Of a DNA stretch of 64,000 bases, positions 33,545 through 42,617 are shown piece after piece (within the stretch, counting starts at the first letter, position 1; each line of letters begins with the position of its first letter). A program made the position numbers and the translations under genes. Below the pieces are notes generated by a model that saw only the letters and a program-made list of their open reading frames with translations, was not told where the DNA came from and did not search any database. The stretch is from assembly GCA_023481175.1 (NCBI GenBank), contig JAMCWM010000026.1, positions 1-64,000 on the forward strand, given 5' to 3'. This DNA is from Nitrospirota bacterium. Lineage in GTDB: Bacteria; Nitrospirota; Leptospirillia; Leptospirillales; Leptospirillaceae.

Positions 33545-36097
33545 ATGCAAAACCCGGAGAGGGTCCCTTCATTGGAGGGATCGGATTCTTTGGATCCTGT
33601 CTGCGGAATGAAGGTAAGGGGCAAAGGGGCAAGGGGCGACAGCTTGTATCGGCATTCATACGAGGGCGGCGAGTTTCTGTTTTGCAGCGATGTCTGTCTC
33701 GGCAAGTTTCTGAAAGAGCCGGAACGATACATGAATCCGGCGTCGGGCCGGACTGGGGACAGGCATGATGGCGGCCTCACTGGACGCGTTTATCCGGTTG
33801 GCGCAGTCTCGGCCGATCATTCGCACGAGGATGAGGTAACCGACCGTTGTCACGACGACATCGGTGATATCGGCTCGACCTTCTCTTGCCCCATGCACCC
33901 GGAGGTTCGTCAGCAGGGGCCGGGGACCTGTCCCCAGTGCGGCATGGCGCTGGAACCGGTGGAAGCACCGGTTCCTTTGGACCGCATCTTCTACACCTGT
34001 CCCATGCATCCGGAGATTGTGCAGGATCAACCCGGCAACTGCCCCAAGTGCGGCATGGCACTGGAGCGCCGCACCGCGGGGGGGGAGGAAAGGAATGAAG
34101 AACTGATCGACATGAGCCGGCGCTTCTGGGTAAGCACGGGGCTTGCGACCCCTGTATTCCTGCTGGCAATGCTTTCGGATCTCTCCCCTCGATGGTTGCC
34201 TGGGGGGCTTTCCATGCACGCCGTTCAGTGGATCGAGGGCCTTCTCGCGACTCCAGTCGTGCTATGGGGAGCTTGGCCGTTTTTTGTGCGTGGCTTCCAG
34301 TCCGTGGTGACCTGGAATCTGAACATGTTTACCCTGATCGGTCTGGGGATTTCGGTCGCCTGGGCCTACAGCGCGGTCGCCTTGCTGTTTCCGGGACTAT
34401 TCCCTCCCGACATGCGGATGGCGGGTGGAACGGTGGATGTCTACTTCGAGGCGGCGGCAGTCATCACCGCACTGGTCCTTCTGGGCCAGGTGCTGGAACA
34501 AAGAGCCAGGAGCAATACCAATGCGGCCATCCGGTTGCTGCTCGGGCTGTCTCCCAAATCTGCGCGTGCCGTACGTCCGGACGGAACGGAAGAGGATATC
34601 CGCCTCGATCGGGTCAAGCCCGGGGATACCCTGCGTATCCGTCCGGGAGAGAAAGTGCCGGTTGACGGGATCGTGCTCGAAGGCCTGAGCAATGTCGACG
34701 AATCCATGATGACCGGGGAGTCCGTTCCGGTTCCCAAGACGGGCGGAGACCGGGTGATCGGCGCCACGATCAACGGGACCGGAAGCCTGCTGATGCGCGC
34801 CGAGAAGGTGGGCACGAACACCTTGCTGGCGCAGATTGTCCGCATGGTCGGCGAGGCCCAGCGCTCCCGCGCGCCGATCCAGAAACTGGCGGACATGGTC
34901 TCCGGATACTTCGTCCCGGCCGTGGTGGGCGTGGCGGTGATCGCCTTTGTTGCGTGGTTTTTGTGGGGGCCGGAACCTCGTCTGGCGCACGCCGTCGTCA
35001 ACGCCGTGGCGGTGCTGATCATCGCCTGTCCCTGCGCTCTGGGCCTGGCGACTCCCATGTCGATCATGGTCGGGACCGGCAAGGGGGCCACCTTGGGCGT
35101 GCTGATCAGGAATGCGGAGGCTTTGGAAATCATGGAAAAAGTCGACACTCTCGTCCTCGACAAGACCGGGACCCTGACCGAAGGCAAACCCACACTGGTG
35201 GCGGTGCAGGCGGCGCAGGGGTTTCGTGAGGAAGGGGTTTTGAGTCTGGCCGCGAGTCTGGAGCGCGCCAGCGAACACCCGCTGGCCGAGGCCATCGTGC
35301 GAGGCGCCGAGGCCAAAGGGACAACGTTGTTGCCGGCCGAAAACTTTCAGTCGGTCACAGGGGAAGGGGTGGCCGGAGAAGTCGATGGCCACGCCGTGGC
35401 GCTTGGCAACCTCAAATTGATGGAGCGTCTCGGCATCGCATCGGACGACCTGCAGAAACAGGCGGATCCTCTGCGGGGGGAGGGACAGACGGTCATGTTT
35501 CTGGCCGTTGACGGCAAGGCCGCCGGTCTGATCGGCGTCGCCGATCCTGTCAAGATCTCCACGCCCGAAGCCATTCGAGACCTGCACCATGAAGGGCTCA
35601 CGATCGTCATGCTGACCGGTGACAGCCGCACGACGGCCAGTGCCGTGGCGAAGCGCTTGGGGATCGACCGTTTCGAGGCCGAGGTTCTGCCCGAACAGAA
35701 AGCCTGGATCATAAAACAGCTTCAAAGCGAAAACCGTGTGGTGGCCATGGCCGGAGACGGAATCAACGACGCACCGGCGCTGGCTCAGGCCCATGTGGGC
35801 ATCGCCATGGGAACCGGCACCGATATCGCCATGGAAAGCGCCGGTGTCACCCTCGTGAAAGGGGATCTGCGGGGCATCGTGCGCGCCCGGCGCCTGAGTC
35901 GCATCACCATGGGCAATATTCGCCAGAACCTGTTTTTTGCGTTTATCTACAACGCCGTGGGAGTGCCCATTGCCGCCGGTGTGTTGTACCCCATTTTCGG
36001 GCTGCTGCTTTCGCCGATCATCGCCGCCGCGGCAATGAGCTTCAGTTCGGTTTCGGTGATCGGCAACGCCTTGCGCCTGCGTCATGCGAAAATATGA
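33545..36097 (+). CDS. copA: Cu(I)-exporting P1B ATPase with YHS and two metal-binding N-domains
   Basis: An 850-aa P-type ATPase exporting cytoplasmic copper. The N-terminus is modular: a YHS domain (DPVCGM...EFLFCSDVC, residues 17-60), then two heavy-metal-binding domains, FSCPMHPE...[10 protein letters not shown] near 114-140 and YTCPMHPE...CPKCGMALE near 150-176. The core has TGES near 390, CPC in the membrane near 495, DKTGT near 538, SEHPL near 576 and GDGIND near 737. [11 protein letters not shown] and MSFSSVSV near the end are typical Cu(I) transport-site residues. There is no classic CxxC HMA domain. It appears intact. Confidence 0.95.
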   Translation: MQNPERVPSLEGSDSLDPVCGMKVRGKGARGDSLYRHSYEGGEFLFCSDVCLGKFLKEPERYMNPASGRTGDRHDGGLTGRVYPVGAVSADHSHEDEVTDRCHDDIGDIGSTFSCPMHPEVRQQGPGTCPQCGMALEPVEAPVPLDRIFYTCPMHPEIVQDQPGNCPKCGMALERRTAGGEERNEELIDMSRRFWVSTGLATPVFLLAMLSDLSPRWLPGGLSMHAVQWIEGLLATPVVLWGAWPFFVRGFQSVVTWNLNMFTLIGLGISVAWAYSAVALLFPGLFPPDMRMAGGTVDVYFEAAAVITALVLLGQVLEQRARSNTNAAIRLLLGLSPKSARAVRPDGTEEDIRLDRVKPGDTLRIRPGEKVPVDGIVLEGLSNVDESMMTGESVPVPKTGGDRVIGATINGTGSLLMRAEKVGTNTLLAQIVRMVGEAQRSRAPIQKLADMVSGYFVPAVVGVAVIAFVAWFLWGPEPRLAHAVVNAVAVLIIACPCALGLATPMSIMVGTGKGATLGVLIRNAEALEIMEKVDTLVLDKTGTLTEGKPTLVAVQAAQGFREEGVLSLAASLERASEHPLAEAIVRGAEAKGTTLLPAENFQSVTGEGVAGEVDGHAVALGNLKLMERLGIASDDLQKQADPLRGEGQTVMFLAVDGKAAGLIGVADPVKISTPEAIRDLHHEGLTIVMLTGDSRTTASAVAKRLGIDRFEAEVLPEQKAWIIKQLQSENRVVAMAGDGINDAPALAQAHVGIAMGTGTDIAMESAGVTLVKGDLRGIVRARRLSRITMGNIRQNLFFAFIYNAVGVPIAAGVLYPIFGLLLSPIIAAAAMSFSSVSVIGNALRLRHAKI

Positions 36098-36185
36098 GCC
36101 ATCCGTACGAACCGACGGGTTTTGTCTTATAAGCTCTGGTTTTTCAGGCCAGACACGTCAAAATCTTTGGAAAAGAGGGCGACCG

Positions 36186-36437
36186 ATGCCATGGGTAAAC
36201 AATATGGGAGGAGGGATGGTCTGGATGTGGATCTTTCCCGTTCTTTTTGTGGGGGGACTTCTTCTTTTCCTGGGCATTATTGCGAGAGGAATGGGGAGCT
36301 TTCGATGCGGTATGCGCGAAAGCGATGAAAAGAAAGGGCCTCCCGGAGAAACGCCGAAAGAAATACTGGATCGCCGATACGCCAGAGGGGAGATCACCCG
36401 GGAGCAGTATCTCGGGATGCGGAAGGATCTGGAGTGA
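36186..36437 (+). CDS. Small SHOCT-domain membrane protein
   Basis: An 83-aa protein with one membrane span (MVWMWIFPVLFVGGLLLFLGIIA) and a C-terminal SHOCT motif (EILDRRYARGEITREQYLGMRKDL). SHOCT proteins often lie beside copper ATPases, and their role is not well known. An in-frame ATG-less extension upstream to 36084 overlaps copA, but the ATG at 36186 follows AAAAGAGGG. It is probably cotranscribed with copA. Confidence 0.82.
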   Translation: MPWVNNMGGGMVWMWIFPVLFVGGLLLFLGIIARGMGSFRCGMRESDEKKGPPGETPKEILDRRYARGEITREQYLGMRKDLE

Positions 36438-36635
36438 GACAGCCGGAGACCTCCGGTTCGAAAGGTCCCGATCCTTTAAAGCCATGGGCAGGAATCGATC
36501 GAAGAAATCTTTCAGCAGCGCCTTCGGTCGGACTCTTGGAGGAGTCCGGATCAATCTCGGCCTCTTCACTCATGTCAGCGGAGATCGATCTTGCGGGGGT
36601 CGTCCGATCGACGCCTGTCACCGGATGACCTCCTG

Positions 36636-37280
36636 ATGGATGCCGCTTCTTATGACAGATGGTATGAAACTCCGAGAGGACAATGGGTCGGAGAAGCGGA
36701 ATATCGTCTGATTTCCCGATCTCTCGAACCCCGACCCGGCGATTCGCTCTTGGACGTGGGATGCGGGACCGGATGGTTCACGCGCCGTTTTTTTCGGAGC
36801 GGGCTCCACGTCACCGGCCTCGATCCGAATCTTGAGTGGCTCGCCTATGCCCGTGACCGAAGTCCCGATGCGATTCACTGGGTCGGGGGAGAGGCTCGAG
36901 CGCTCCCTTTTCCCGATCGAACCTTCGATCTTGTGGTTTCGGTCGCCGCCCTGTGTTTTGTCGATGACGAACATCGGGCAGCGGGAGAAATCGTACGGGT
37001 GACGGATCGCCGATTTGCCATCGGTTGGCTCAACCGCGAGAGTCTTCTTTTCAACCTAAAAGGTAAAAATGGAGGCGTCGGATCTTATCGCGGAGCCAGA
37101 TGGCACCGGCCGGAGAACCTTCTGGATCTTTTTACCGGTTTGCCCGTAGCCAGGCTGACGGTCCGTTCTGCGGTCTTCCTGCCATCAGGATCTGCGTTGG
37201 CGAGAGGAGTCGAGAAGATTATGCCCGATAGGGTGCTCCGTGGGGGGTTGATCATTGTATCGGGAGAAAGACTCTCTTGA
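36636..37280 (+). CDS. Class I SAM-dependent methyltransferase
   Basis: A 214-aa methyltransferase. The SAM-binding glycine loop is LLDVGCGTGWFTR near residue 47, motif II acidic residue in VTGLDPNLEWL near 68, and ALPFPDRTFDLVVSVAAL near 101. The substrate is unknown; the fold is the ubiE/COQ5-like or Methyltransf_11 group. The ATG at 36636 is used since homology (YDRWYETPRGQW) starts there, though no strong ribosome site is seen. It follows the copper island but has no obvious link to it. No terminator was seen before the tRNA. Confidence 0.85.
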   Translation: MDAASYDRWYETPRGQWVGEAEYRLISRSLEPRPGDSLLDVGCGTGWFTRRFFRSGLHVTGLDPNLEWLAYARDRSPDAIHWVGGEARALPFPDRTFDLVVSVAALCFVDDEHRAAGEIVRVTDRRFAIGWLNRESLLFNLKGKNGGVGSYRGARWHRPENLLDLFTGLPVARLTVRSAVFLPSGSALARGVEKIMPDRVLRGGLIIVSGERLS

Positions 37281-37372
37281 AGGAGACAAAAAGGATCGCT
37301 GAGTTTTTCACAGGTTCCCGTTTTGTTTTCGCAACAGGCTTGTAGGAATTTTTAATGTTTGGCTAAAGTAGG

Positions 37373-37448
37373 TGGGGTGAGTGAGGGGTTTCGAACCCCC
37401 AACCCCTGGAGCCACAGTCCAGTGCTCTGCCCTTGAGCTACACTCACC
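37373..37448 (-). tRNA. tRNA-His (GTG)
   Basis: The minus strand folds as a full cloverleaf. The acceptor stem is GTGAGTG paired with CACTCAC, with the extra 5' G (position -1) opposite C73, the hallmark of tRNA-His. The anticodon arm is CTGGA-CTGTGGC-TCCAG with anticodon GTG, the T-loop is GGTTCGAAACC, and CCA is encoded. Nothing is degraded. Confidence 0.97.
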
Positions 37449-37929
37449 ATGAGAGATGCGGACAGACCCTGAAGAACGGGTCCAAGAGATTATTCTAGAA
37501 CAGACCGGGGGAAAAAGACAACCCGTCTTCCTCGCCCGATCTTGGCCGGTGTGCCGTCCGAGACCGCCAGGATCGTTGGTCGCGGAAAGAGTCGGATCCT
37601 GGCAGGAAGGGAGTTCTTTCGGTCCTTTGGACAGTTCGCAAGGCCGTTCCCGCACGAACGAACACACACCCGCGCCCTTCTTCCCGACGCTTTCGAGCCT
37701 GTCCCAAGCCAGCCATCTCCCCCGATTCGACATTCGCGGCGGCCTCCCCGATCCCCATCCAGGGCAGGGTCGCGCCATTCGGGACCAAGTGTGGGGCTCC
37801 CTCTGTTGCCGGTCGGCCCGTGACCTCTTCGGGCCGGTTCATGGCGTTCGACGTCGAGGCCTCGCTCCTCGAGAACAGGGTCCTTCTTCGCTCCCTGTCG
37901 CGTGAAGGGTGAAGGGATCCCGGGAGGAC
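37449..37929. other. 481-base gap with no recognisable gene
   Basis: Several open frames cross this GC-rich stretch on both strands, but none has a domain, signal or ribosome site I can support. It holds the promoter of the tRNA-His gene on the minus strand. It might contain a gene relic too decayed to name. Confidence 0.35.
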
Positions 37930-39444
37930 TCAGTCCTTCCCCGGGCCCGAGGGCGGGGGCGGGTTCACGGTCCGGACGAGAAGATACTGGCCGGGGCCCA
38001 CCGTCACCCGTTCGGTCATCGTCCCTCCCGGCCCGAAATCCGTCCGGGTCCTCACAGTGAGATCGTAGGTTCCGGGAGGGAGATCCACCATCGCGGCGTC
38101 GATCGTCGCCGGAAGGAGTCTCCAGCTCCGGATGTCCGCCTGGTCGGAGGCCACGTCGAAGATCCCGCCCCCCACCATCGTGAGGATCTGCGCCAGGGAA
38201 CCCTCCTGCCGGGCGATCTCCTGGGCCGTGATCTGCTCGACCGTCTTGAGGGTCGAACGGATCGCCTCCCGCAGGATGATCCGGGAGAGATGGTCCTTGA
38301 AATTGGTCGCTCCGATCGCCATGAGGTCGTCACCGAGCTCCGAGGAAACCCGGGCCACGGGCACGCCGGGCTGTCCGGGGGAGGTCACGACAATCTCGTG
38401 GCCCCGGACGTCGGTGCCTCCGCCCACCGGTTTCGGGACGGCAAAGGAGACCATCGAAATCGTGTTCGCCAGAGGCAGAGGAAAGATGAAACGGTCCTGG
38501 GTCAGGTGGAAGATCTTTCCGTTGTAGCCCACGAAGAGAACATGGCCCATCCGGGCGTAGTCCCCGGGGCGGATGTAGCTCTGGCCGGCGTAGACCTTCT
38601 TCCAGCGGGCCAGTTCGTTTGTGCGTCCCGCCGCCTCGGCGGTCCGGAGAAGGGCGGGTTCGAGGAAGGAGGGAACCGGCGTGTGGTAGAGGAGGGCGTA
38701 CTTTTCGTAGGTCCGCTCCGCCTTCAGGTAGGAGAGGTAGGCCGACTGGTAGCTTCCGGCGCCGCTTTCGACCTGGGCCTCCTCGAAGACCCCCGAAAGG
38801 TACCGGGCGAAGGCGTCGTCGGTGTAGTGGTTCAGCTGGGCGGGGTTGTAGGCGATGTGGTGGCGGTCGAGAAGGGAGCGGGCCATCCCTTCGTACCGGG
38901 CGTACCGGCCGGGGGCCGCCCCCGCCGCCTTCGGATACATCCGGTTGTAGGACAGAAGCTTGCGCCGGATCTTCCGGGTTTCGACCAGGGCCCCGTTCCA
39001 GTCGCCGGTGGCGGCGTAGTTCAGGGAGTTGACGAGATTGATCATGACCCGCTCGTAGGGCAGACCCTTGTAAGGGAGGGAGTAGTCGTTCAGCTGGTAG
39101 GCGAGGAGGATGTCGGTGAAGGACTTGGTGAAGAGGGCCTCTCCCAGGCGGTTGGCCTCCCGGAAGGTCTTTTCCGACTCCCGGTAGCGGGCGGCCACAT
39201 GGGTCGCCATGCCGAGGTCCATTCCCAGGAGGAGCTGGTCCTTCGATCCGTAAAGGTTCTTTTTCCGGGCCTTCTCGATCTCGGCCAGGGCCCTTTCCGC
39301 CGCGGGAGTCCTTCCCTCCCCGATCACGCCTCCCGGGGCCGTCGCCAGGTCGTTGTAGAAAACCCGGTCCTGGACGAAGGAGGGGGCGCAGGCCCCGAGA
39401 ACGGCGCAGAAGGCGGCCAGGAGAATCCCGCGGGCGGACTTCAC
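37930..39444 (-). CDS. Outer-membrane lipoprotein, COG3014-like
   Basis: A 504-aa lipoprotein. The signal peptide ends in a lipobox AVLGAC (Cys 19). Helical, TPR-like repeats follow (ESEKTFREANRLGEALFTKSF, then LLDRHHIAYNP). The C-terminal third is a beta-rich domain with GTYDLTVRTRT and VTVGPGQYLLVRTV, as in COG3014 lipoproteins. These often accompany LpoB and YcfL-like genes, as here, suggesting a cell-wall or envelope-assembly role; the molecular function is unknown. It is the second gene of a minus-strand pair 96 bases after the LpoB-like gene. Start and length match the family. Confidence 0.8.
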   Translation of the reverse strand: MKSARGILLAAFCAVLGACAPSFVQDRVFYNDLATAPGGVIGEGRTPAAERALAEIEKARKKNLYGSKDQLLLGMDLGMATHVAARYRESEKTFREANRLGEALFTKSFTDILLAYQLNDYSLPYKGLPYERVMINLVNSLNYAATGDWNGALVETRKIRRKLLSYNRMYPKAAGAAPGRYARYEGMARSLLDRHHIAYNPAQLNHYTDDAFARYLSGVFEEAQVESGAGSYQSAYLSYLKAERTYEKYALLYHTPVPSFLEPALLRTAEAAGRTNELARWKKVYAGQSYIRPGDYARMGHVLFVGYNGKIFHLTQDRFIFPLPLANTISMVSFAVPKPVGGGTDVRGHEIVVTSPGQPGVPVARVSSELGDDLMAIGATNFKDHLSRIILREAIRSTLKTVEQITAQEIARQEGSLAQILTMVGGGIFDVASDQADIRSWRLLPATIDAAMVDLPPGTYDLTVRTRTDFGPGGTMTERVTVGPGQYLLVRTVNPPPPSGPGKD

Positions 39445-39540
39445 GCGCGTTCCCTCCGGGAGAAGACGAGCGACAGCGGCCGCTCGTCCCGGGTCCGGCC
39501 GTGTTCTGGCAAGGATGGCATCCCTGTCGGGGTCCGGGGG

Positions 39541-40158
39541 CTAAAAGCCCATGGAGGATTGATGGGCGATCTTCTTGACCTGGTACTGGCTCCCCCAGAG
39601 GATCTCGTTGGTGGAGAGGTCGATGGCCTTCAGGTGGGTCTCGTAGTAGCGGACCGTCTTTCCTCCCCGGGAGGCGGTGTAGGAGTTGATCGACCCGGTG
39701 ATCAGGACGTCGGCCCCCGTCTGCTGTCCGGGGCCGTGGACGGTGGAGGAGCGGGCGTGCTTCATCTGGTACTCCCGCTCGGCCGCCGCCTGGCGCCGGT
39801 GGGCTTCGGAGGCGGTGACGAAGATGACCTTCCCAGAATTGATCAGGTCGTCCTGGAAGTGGTTCAGGAAGAGACGGGTGTTGATGTGCTGGTCGGAGCG
39901 GTTGATGATCTGTCCGAGTTCCACCACCGGCCGCCGGCCGTTCTTGTCTTTGAAGTGCCGGAGCCAGGGGGCGTCGAGGGCCTTTCTGATCATGGTCTTG
40001 GCGGTGAGGCGGGCGTCGGTGTCGGTCCAGCGGCTGGTGACGCCGCCGGAGGTGTCGACGCTCACGCGCTGGACGCTGTAGCTCGAGCATCCGGCCAGTC
40101 CGAGCGAAAGGACCGCCCCGAGCAACAGTCCCCTGGTTGTCGTCTTTCCGAAGATCAT
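39541..40158 (-). CDS. LpoB-like penicillin-binding-protein activator
   Basis: A 205-aa lipoprotein with lipobox LGLAGC (Cys 24). The mature domain resembles LpoB (PF13036): VVELGQIINRSDQHINTRLF, LINSGKVIFVTASE, and near the end GADVLITGSINSYTASRGGKTVRYYETHLKAIDL. In enterobacteria LpoB spans the periplasm to stimulate PBP1b; related lipoproteins exist widely with unproven roles. It heads a two-gene unit with the COG3014-like lipoprotein. GGGGGAGACCG precedes the ATG at 40158. Confidence 0.85.
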   Translation of the reverse strand: MIFGKTTTRGLLLGAVLSLGLAGCSSYSVQRVSVDTSGGVTSRWTDTDARLTAKTMIRKALDAPWLRHFKDKNGRRPVVELGQIINRSDQHINTRLFLNHFQDDLINSGKVIFVTASEAHRRQAAAEREYQMKHARSSTVHGPGQQTGADVLITGSINSYTASRGGKTVRYYETHLKAIDLSTNEILWGSQYQVKKIAHQSSMGF

Positions 40159-40328
40159 CGGTCTCCCCCTGGGTTGGCTCTCCCGGACCTTCCGGACCGG
40201 AAGGATGCGACAGTGACATATCTCTTGACGGGCGGATTATAATGAATCCGGCCGAAAAAAAACAGGGGACCGAACGGTCCCCCCCCTTCCCTCCACGAGG
40301 TTTCCATCTGTCCGGACGTCCGCTGACC
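40159..40328. promoter_or_regulatory. Divergent promoter region, lpoB-like / pabB
   Basis: TATAAT at 40238-40243 with GTGACA at 40213-40218 (19-base spacer) is a promoter candidate for pabB. An in-frame ATG at 40242 falls within this -10 box, so it cannot be the start if that promoter is used. Confidence 0.4.
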
Positions 40329-41672
40329 ATGCCTTTCGAGATCCTCTCCGTCTCCTCCTTCGATCCCGCCGCCCTCCTCTTTCGCCTCCGCAGCAAAAAC
40401 CCCGCCCTCCCCCTTCTCCACATCGACCGGGAGAGGGAGACGGGGTGGAGCCACGTTCCCGTCCACTTCTCCCGGATTCTGGAGGAAGGTCCAGGCGGCC
40501 TCCGGTGGTACGGGGAGACGGGAGAGCCGCTTGCCGACGGACCGGGAGGATGGGGGGAGGACCCCCTCCTTTCCGATCCCCTGGCCTTTGCCGGACGGGA
40601 GGAGTCGACTCCCCCGCCCTCCGGGGGGGACCGGCCGCCCTTCTCCCGGGGTCTCGCCCTTCTTCTTCCTTTCGAGATGGCCGAAATCTGGGAACCATCC
40701 GGCGGCCCGTTTTCCGGTCCGCAGGTTCCGGCCTTTCGGCTCTCCTGTTCCGGAGTGGTCTCCTACCATGCCCCTACGGGCCGTCTTTTTCTTCCCCCTG
40801 GCTTCGACAAAAGCCTTCTCGCCCCCGTCGACCTGTCCCCCCCGCCTCCTGTCTCCCTCCGTCCCTCCCATACCCGGGACGCCTTCTCCGGGCTCTTCCG
40901 GCCCATCCGGGCGGGACTCGAACGGGGGGATTACTTCCAGGTGAACATCGCGCTCCGGTTCGAGGCGGACCTCCCGGAAGGATTCGATCCGCTCTCGGCC
41001 TACGCCCGGCTTCGGGCCCGTTCCCGTTCCCGCTACGGCGGATTTTTCGCCTTCCGGGAGCGCTTCCTTCTCTCCCACTCCCCGGAGCAGCTCCTCGCGC
41101 TCTCGAAAGACCGGGTCCGGACCCGTCCCATCGCCGGCACGGCCCCCGGCGCCCCCCCTCCCGGTGGGACCGATCCCCTGCTCACGGACAAAAAGCTCCT
41201 GGCCGAGCACATCATGACCGTGGATCTTCTGAGAAACGACATCGGGCGAGTCTGCCGGGCGGGGACGGTCGAGGTTCCCGCCCTTTTGGCCATCGAATCC
41301 TATCCGCATCTGCGCCATCTTGTCTCCGAGGTGAGAGGACGGATCGATCCGCGCCTCTCCCGGGGCGAGGTGCTGCGCTCCCTCTTCCCGGGGGGATCGG
41401 TGACCGGGGCTCCCCGGATCCGGGTGCGCCGGGAGATCGGAACCCTCGAGGGAGTCCCCCGGAACTACTACTGCGGGACCCTGGGGTATCTTTCGGCGGA
41501 AGGGGAGATGGACATGGCCCTCCTGATCCGGAGCCTCGAAGGGGTGCGGGAGGGGGCGGGGGGGCGTCTGGTCTTCGGGGCGGGAGCCGGTCTCGTGGCC
41601 GACTCCCGGGAGGACGAGGAGTACGGGGAGATCCTGCTCAAGGCCAAAGCCATGGGGGAGGTGCTGTCGTGA
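40329..41672 (+). CDS. pabB: Aminodeoxychorismate synthase component I-type enzyme
   Basis: A 447-aa chorismate-binding enzyme. The C-terminal catalytic domain has RTRPIAGTAPG, a KLLAEHIMTVDLLRNDIGRV helix, SVTGAPR and a final AGAGLVADS. It would convert chorismate with ammonia to aminodeoxychorismate in folate synthesis. The active-site position that is Lys in classical PabB (PIKGT) is Ala here (PIAGT), as in anthranilate synthase TrpE. Assignment to PabB rests on overlap with pabC. The ATG at 40329 is used because the upstream ATG lies in a promoter; neither has a good ribosome site. Stop overlaps pabC by four bases. Confidence 0.85.
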   Translation: MPFEILSVSSFDPAALLFRLRSKNPALPLLHIDRERETGWSHVPVHFSRILEEGPGGLRWYGETGEPLADGPGGWGEDPLLSDPLAFAGREESTPPPSGGDRPPFSRGLALLLPFEMAEIWEPSGGPFSGPQVPAFRLSCSGVVSYHAPTGRLFLPPGFDKSLLAPVDLSPPPPVSLRPSHTRDAFSGLFRPIRAGLERGDYFQVNIALRFEADLPEGFDPLSAYARLRARSRSRYGGFFAFRERFLLSHSPEQLLALSKDRVRTRPIAGTAPGAPPPGGTDPLLTDKKLLAEHIMTVDLLRNDIGRVCRAGTVEVPALLAIESYPHLRHLVSEVRGRIDPRLSRGEVLRSLFPGGSVTGAPRIRVRREIGTLEGVPRNYYCGTLGYLSAEGEMDMALLIRSLEGVREGAGGRLVFGAGAGLVADSREDEEYGEILLKAKAMGEVLS

Positions 41673-42553
41673 CGGTCCGGGGCTATGTGGTGGTCGACGG
41701 GGTGGCGGCGGGGATGGAGGACCCGGTGATCGCGGCCACCGACATGGGATTCCTGCACGGAGACACCCTCTTCACGACCCTGGCGGTGCACGCCGGGCGT
41801 CCGGTCCTCTGGAAGGCGCATTACGCGAGGATATCGGAGAGCGCCCGGGTCTCCGGATTTCCGCCTCTGCCGGGGGAGGCGCGCCTTTTGGCCGAACTCC
41901 TCGAGGCGATCCGGATCCAGCCCGAGCCCCCTTCGGCTCTCCGCCTCACCCTCTCCCGCGGTCGGGCGGCCCTCCCCGGGATCGACGGCGCCTCGACGGC
42001 GGCGGTCCGGGTCGTCCTTCCCCTCTTCCGGCCTCCCCGGCCGGAGGCCCTCCTCCGGGAGGGGGGAATGGCCGAAACCTTCCTCCTGCCCTGGGACCCC
42101 GCCGCCGATCCCCGCTTCGGCCACAAGACCGGCAACCTCCTCTGGGTCAAGGCCATCCGGGCCATGAAGCGCTCACCCGAATCGGTCGAGCAGCTCCTTC
42201 TTGGACGCCGCGGGGAGATCCTCGAGGGGACGACAAGCTCGGTCTTCGCCGTCGACGCCGACGGCGTCCTTCTGACCGCCCCCTTGTCCGCCGGGATCCT
42301 GCCCGGGATCCTGAGGGGAGAGGTCCTGGCCTGGGCGCGCCGGGAGGGACGGCCGGTCCGTGAGGAGGCCCCTCTCTTCGCGGAGGCCGCTTCCTTCCGG
42401 GAACTCTTCCTCACCTCCGCGACCCTTCCGGTCCAGCCTCTCCGCATTGTCGGCGATCCCGCGGGGACGGTCTCTCTTCCTCCGGACTTTACGGTCGCGA
42501 CGGCTTTTCTCGCCCATTACCGGGAGCGGATGCTCCCCGTCTTCGCCGAATGA
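41669..42553 (+). CDS. pabC: Aminodeoxychorismate lyase (class IV PLP enzyme)
   Basis: A 294-aa fold-type IV PLP enzyme. The lysine that binds PLP is in FGHKTGNLLWV near residue 157, followed by EILEGTTSSVFAV and LTAPLSAGILPGILR, the usual PabC/Ilve signature. It makes p-aminobenzoate and pyruvate from aminodeoxychorismate. It starts with GTG overlapping the pabB stop. A D-amino-acid transaminase is the alternative for this fold, but the pabB neighbour decides. Confidence 0.87.
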   Translation: MTVRGYVVVDGVAAGMEDPVIAATDMGFLHGDTLFTTLAVHAGRPVLWKAHYARISESARVSGFPPLPGEARLLAELLEAIRIQPEPPSALRLTLSRGRAALPGIDGASTAAVRVVLPLFRPPRPEALLREGGMAETFLLPWDPAADPRFGHKTGNLLWVKAIRAMKRSPESVEQLLLGRRGEILEGTTSSVFAVDADGVLLTAPLSAGILPGILRGEVLAWARREGRPVREEAPLFAEAASFRELFLTSATLPVQPLRIVGDPAGTVSLPPDFTVATAFLAHYRERMLPVFAE

Positions 42554-42557
42554 AAAA

Positions 42558-42587
42558 GGCGCCCGTCCCCTCTCGGGAACGGACGCC
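42558..42587 (-). terminator. Rho-independent terminator of nrdJ
   Basis: GGCG at 42558 pairs with CGCC at 42584-42587, and CCGTCCC pairs imperfectly with GGGAACGG around TCTC. On the minus strand five T follow (42557-42553). It ends nrdJ and may also act on pabC in the other direction. Confidence 0.65.
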
Positions 42588-42617
42588 GTCCGTCAGACAA
42601 GTTCCGGAAGGATCCGG

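Noticed and set aside
37456-37905. Open frames in the gap after tRNA-His
   Set aside because: No ribosome site, domain or conserved motif on either strand; left as unassigned.
37909-40242. 777-codon plus-strand frame opposite the two lipoprotein genes
   Set aside because: Shadow of the lipoprotein genes; the opposite strand has signal peptides, lipoboxes and family motifs.
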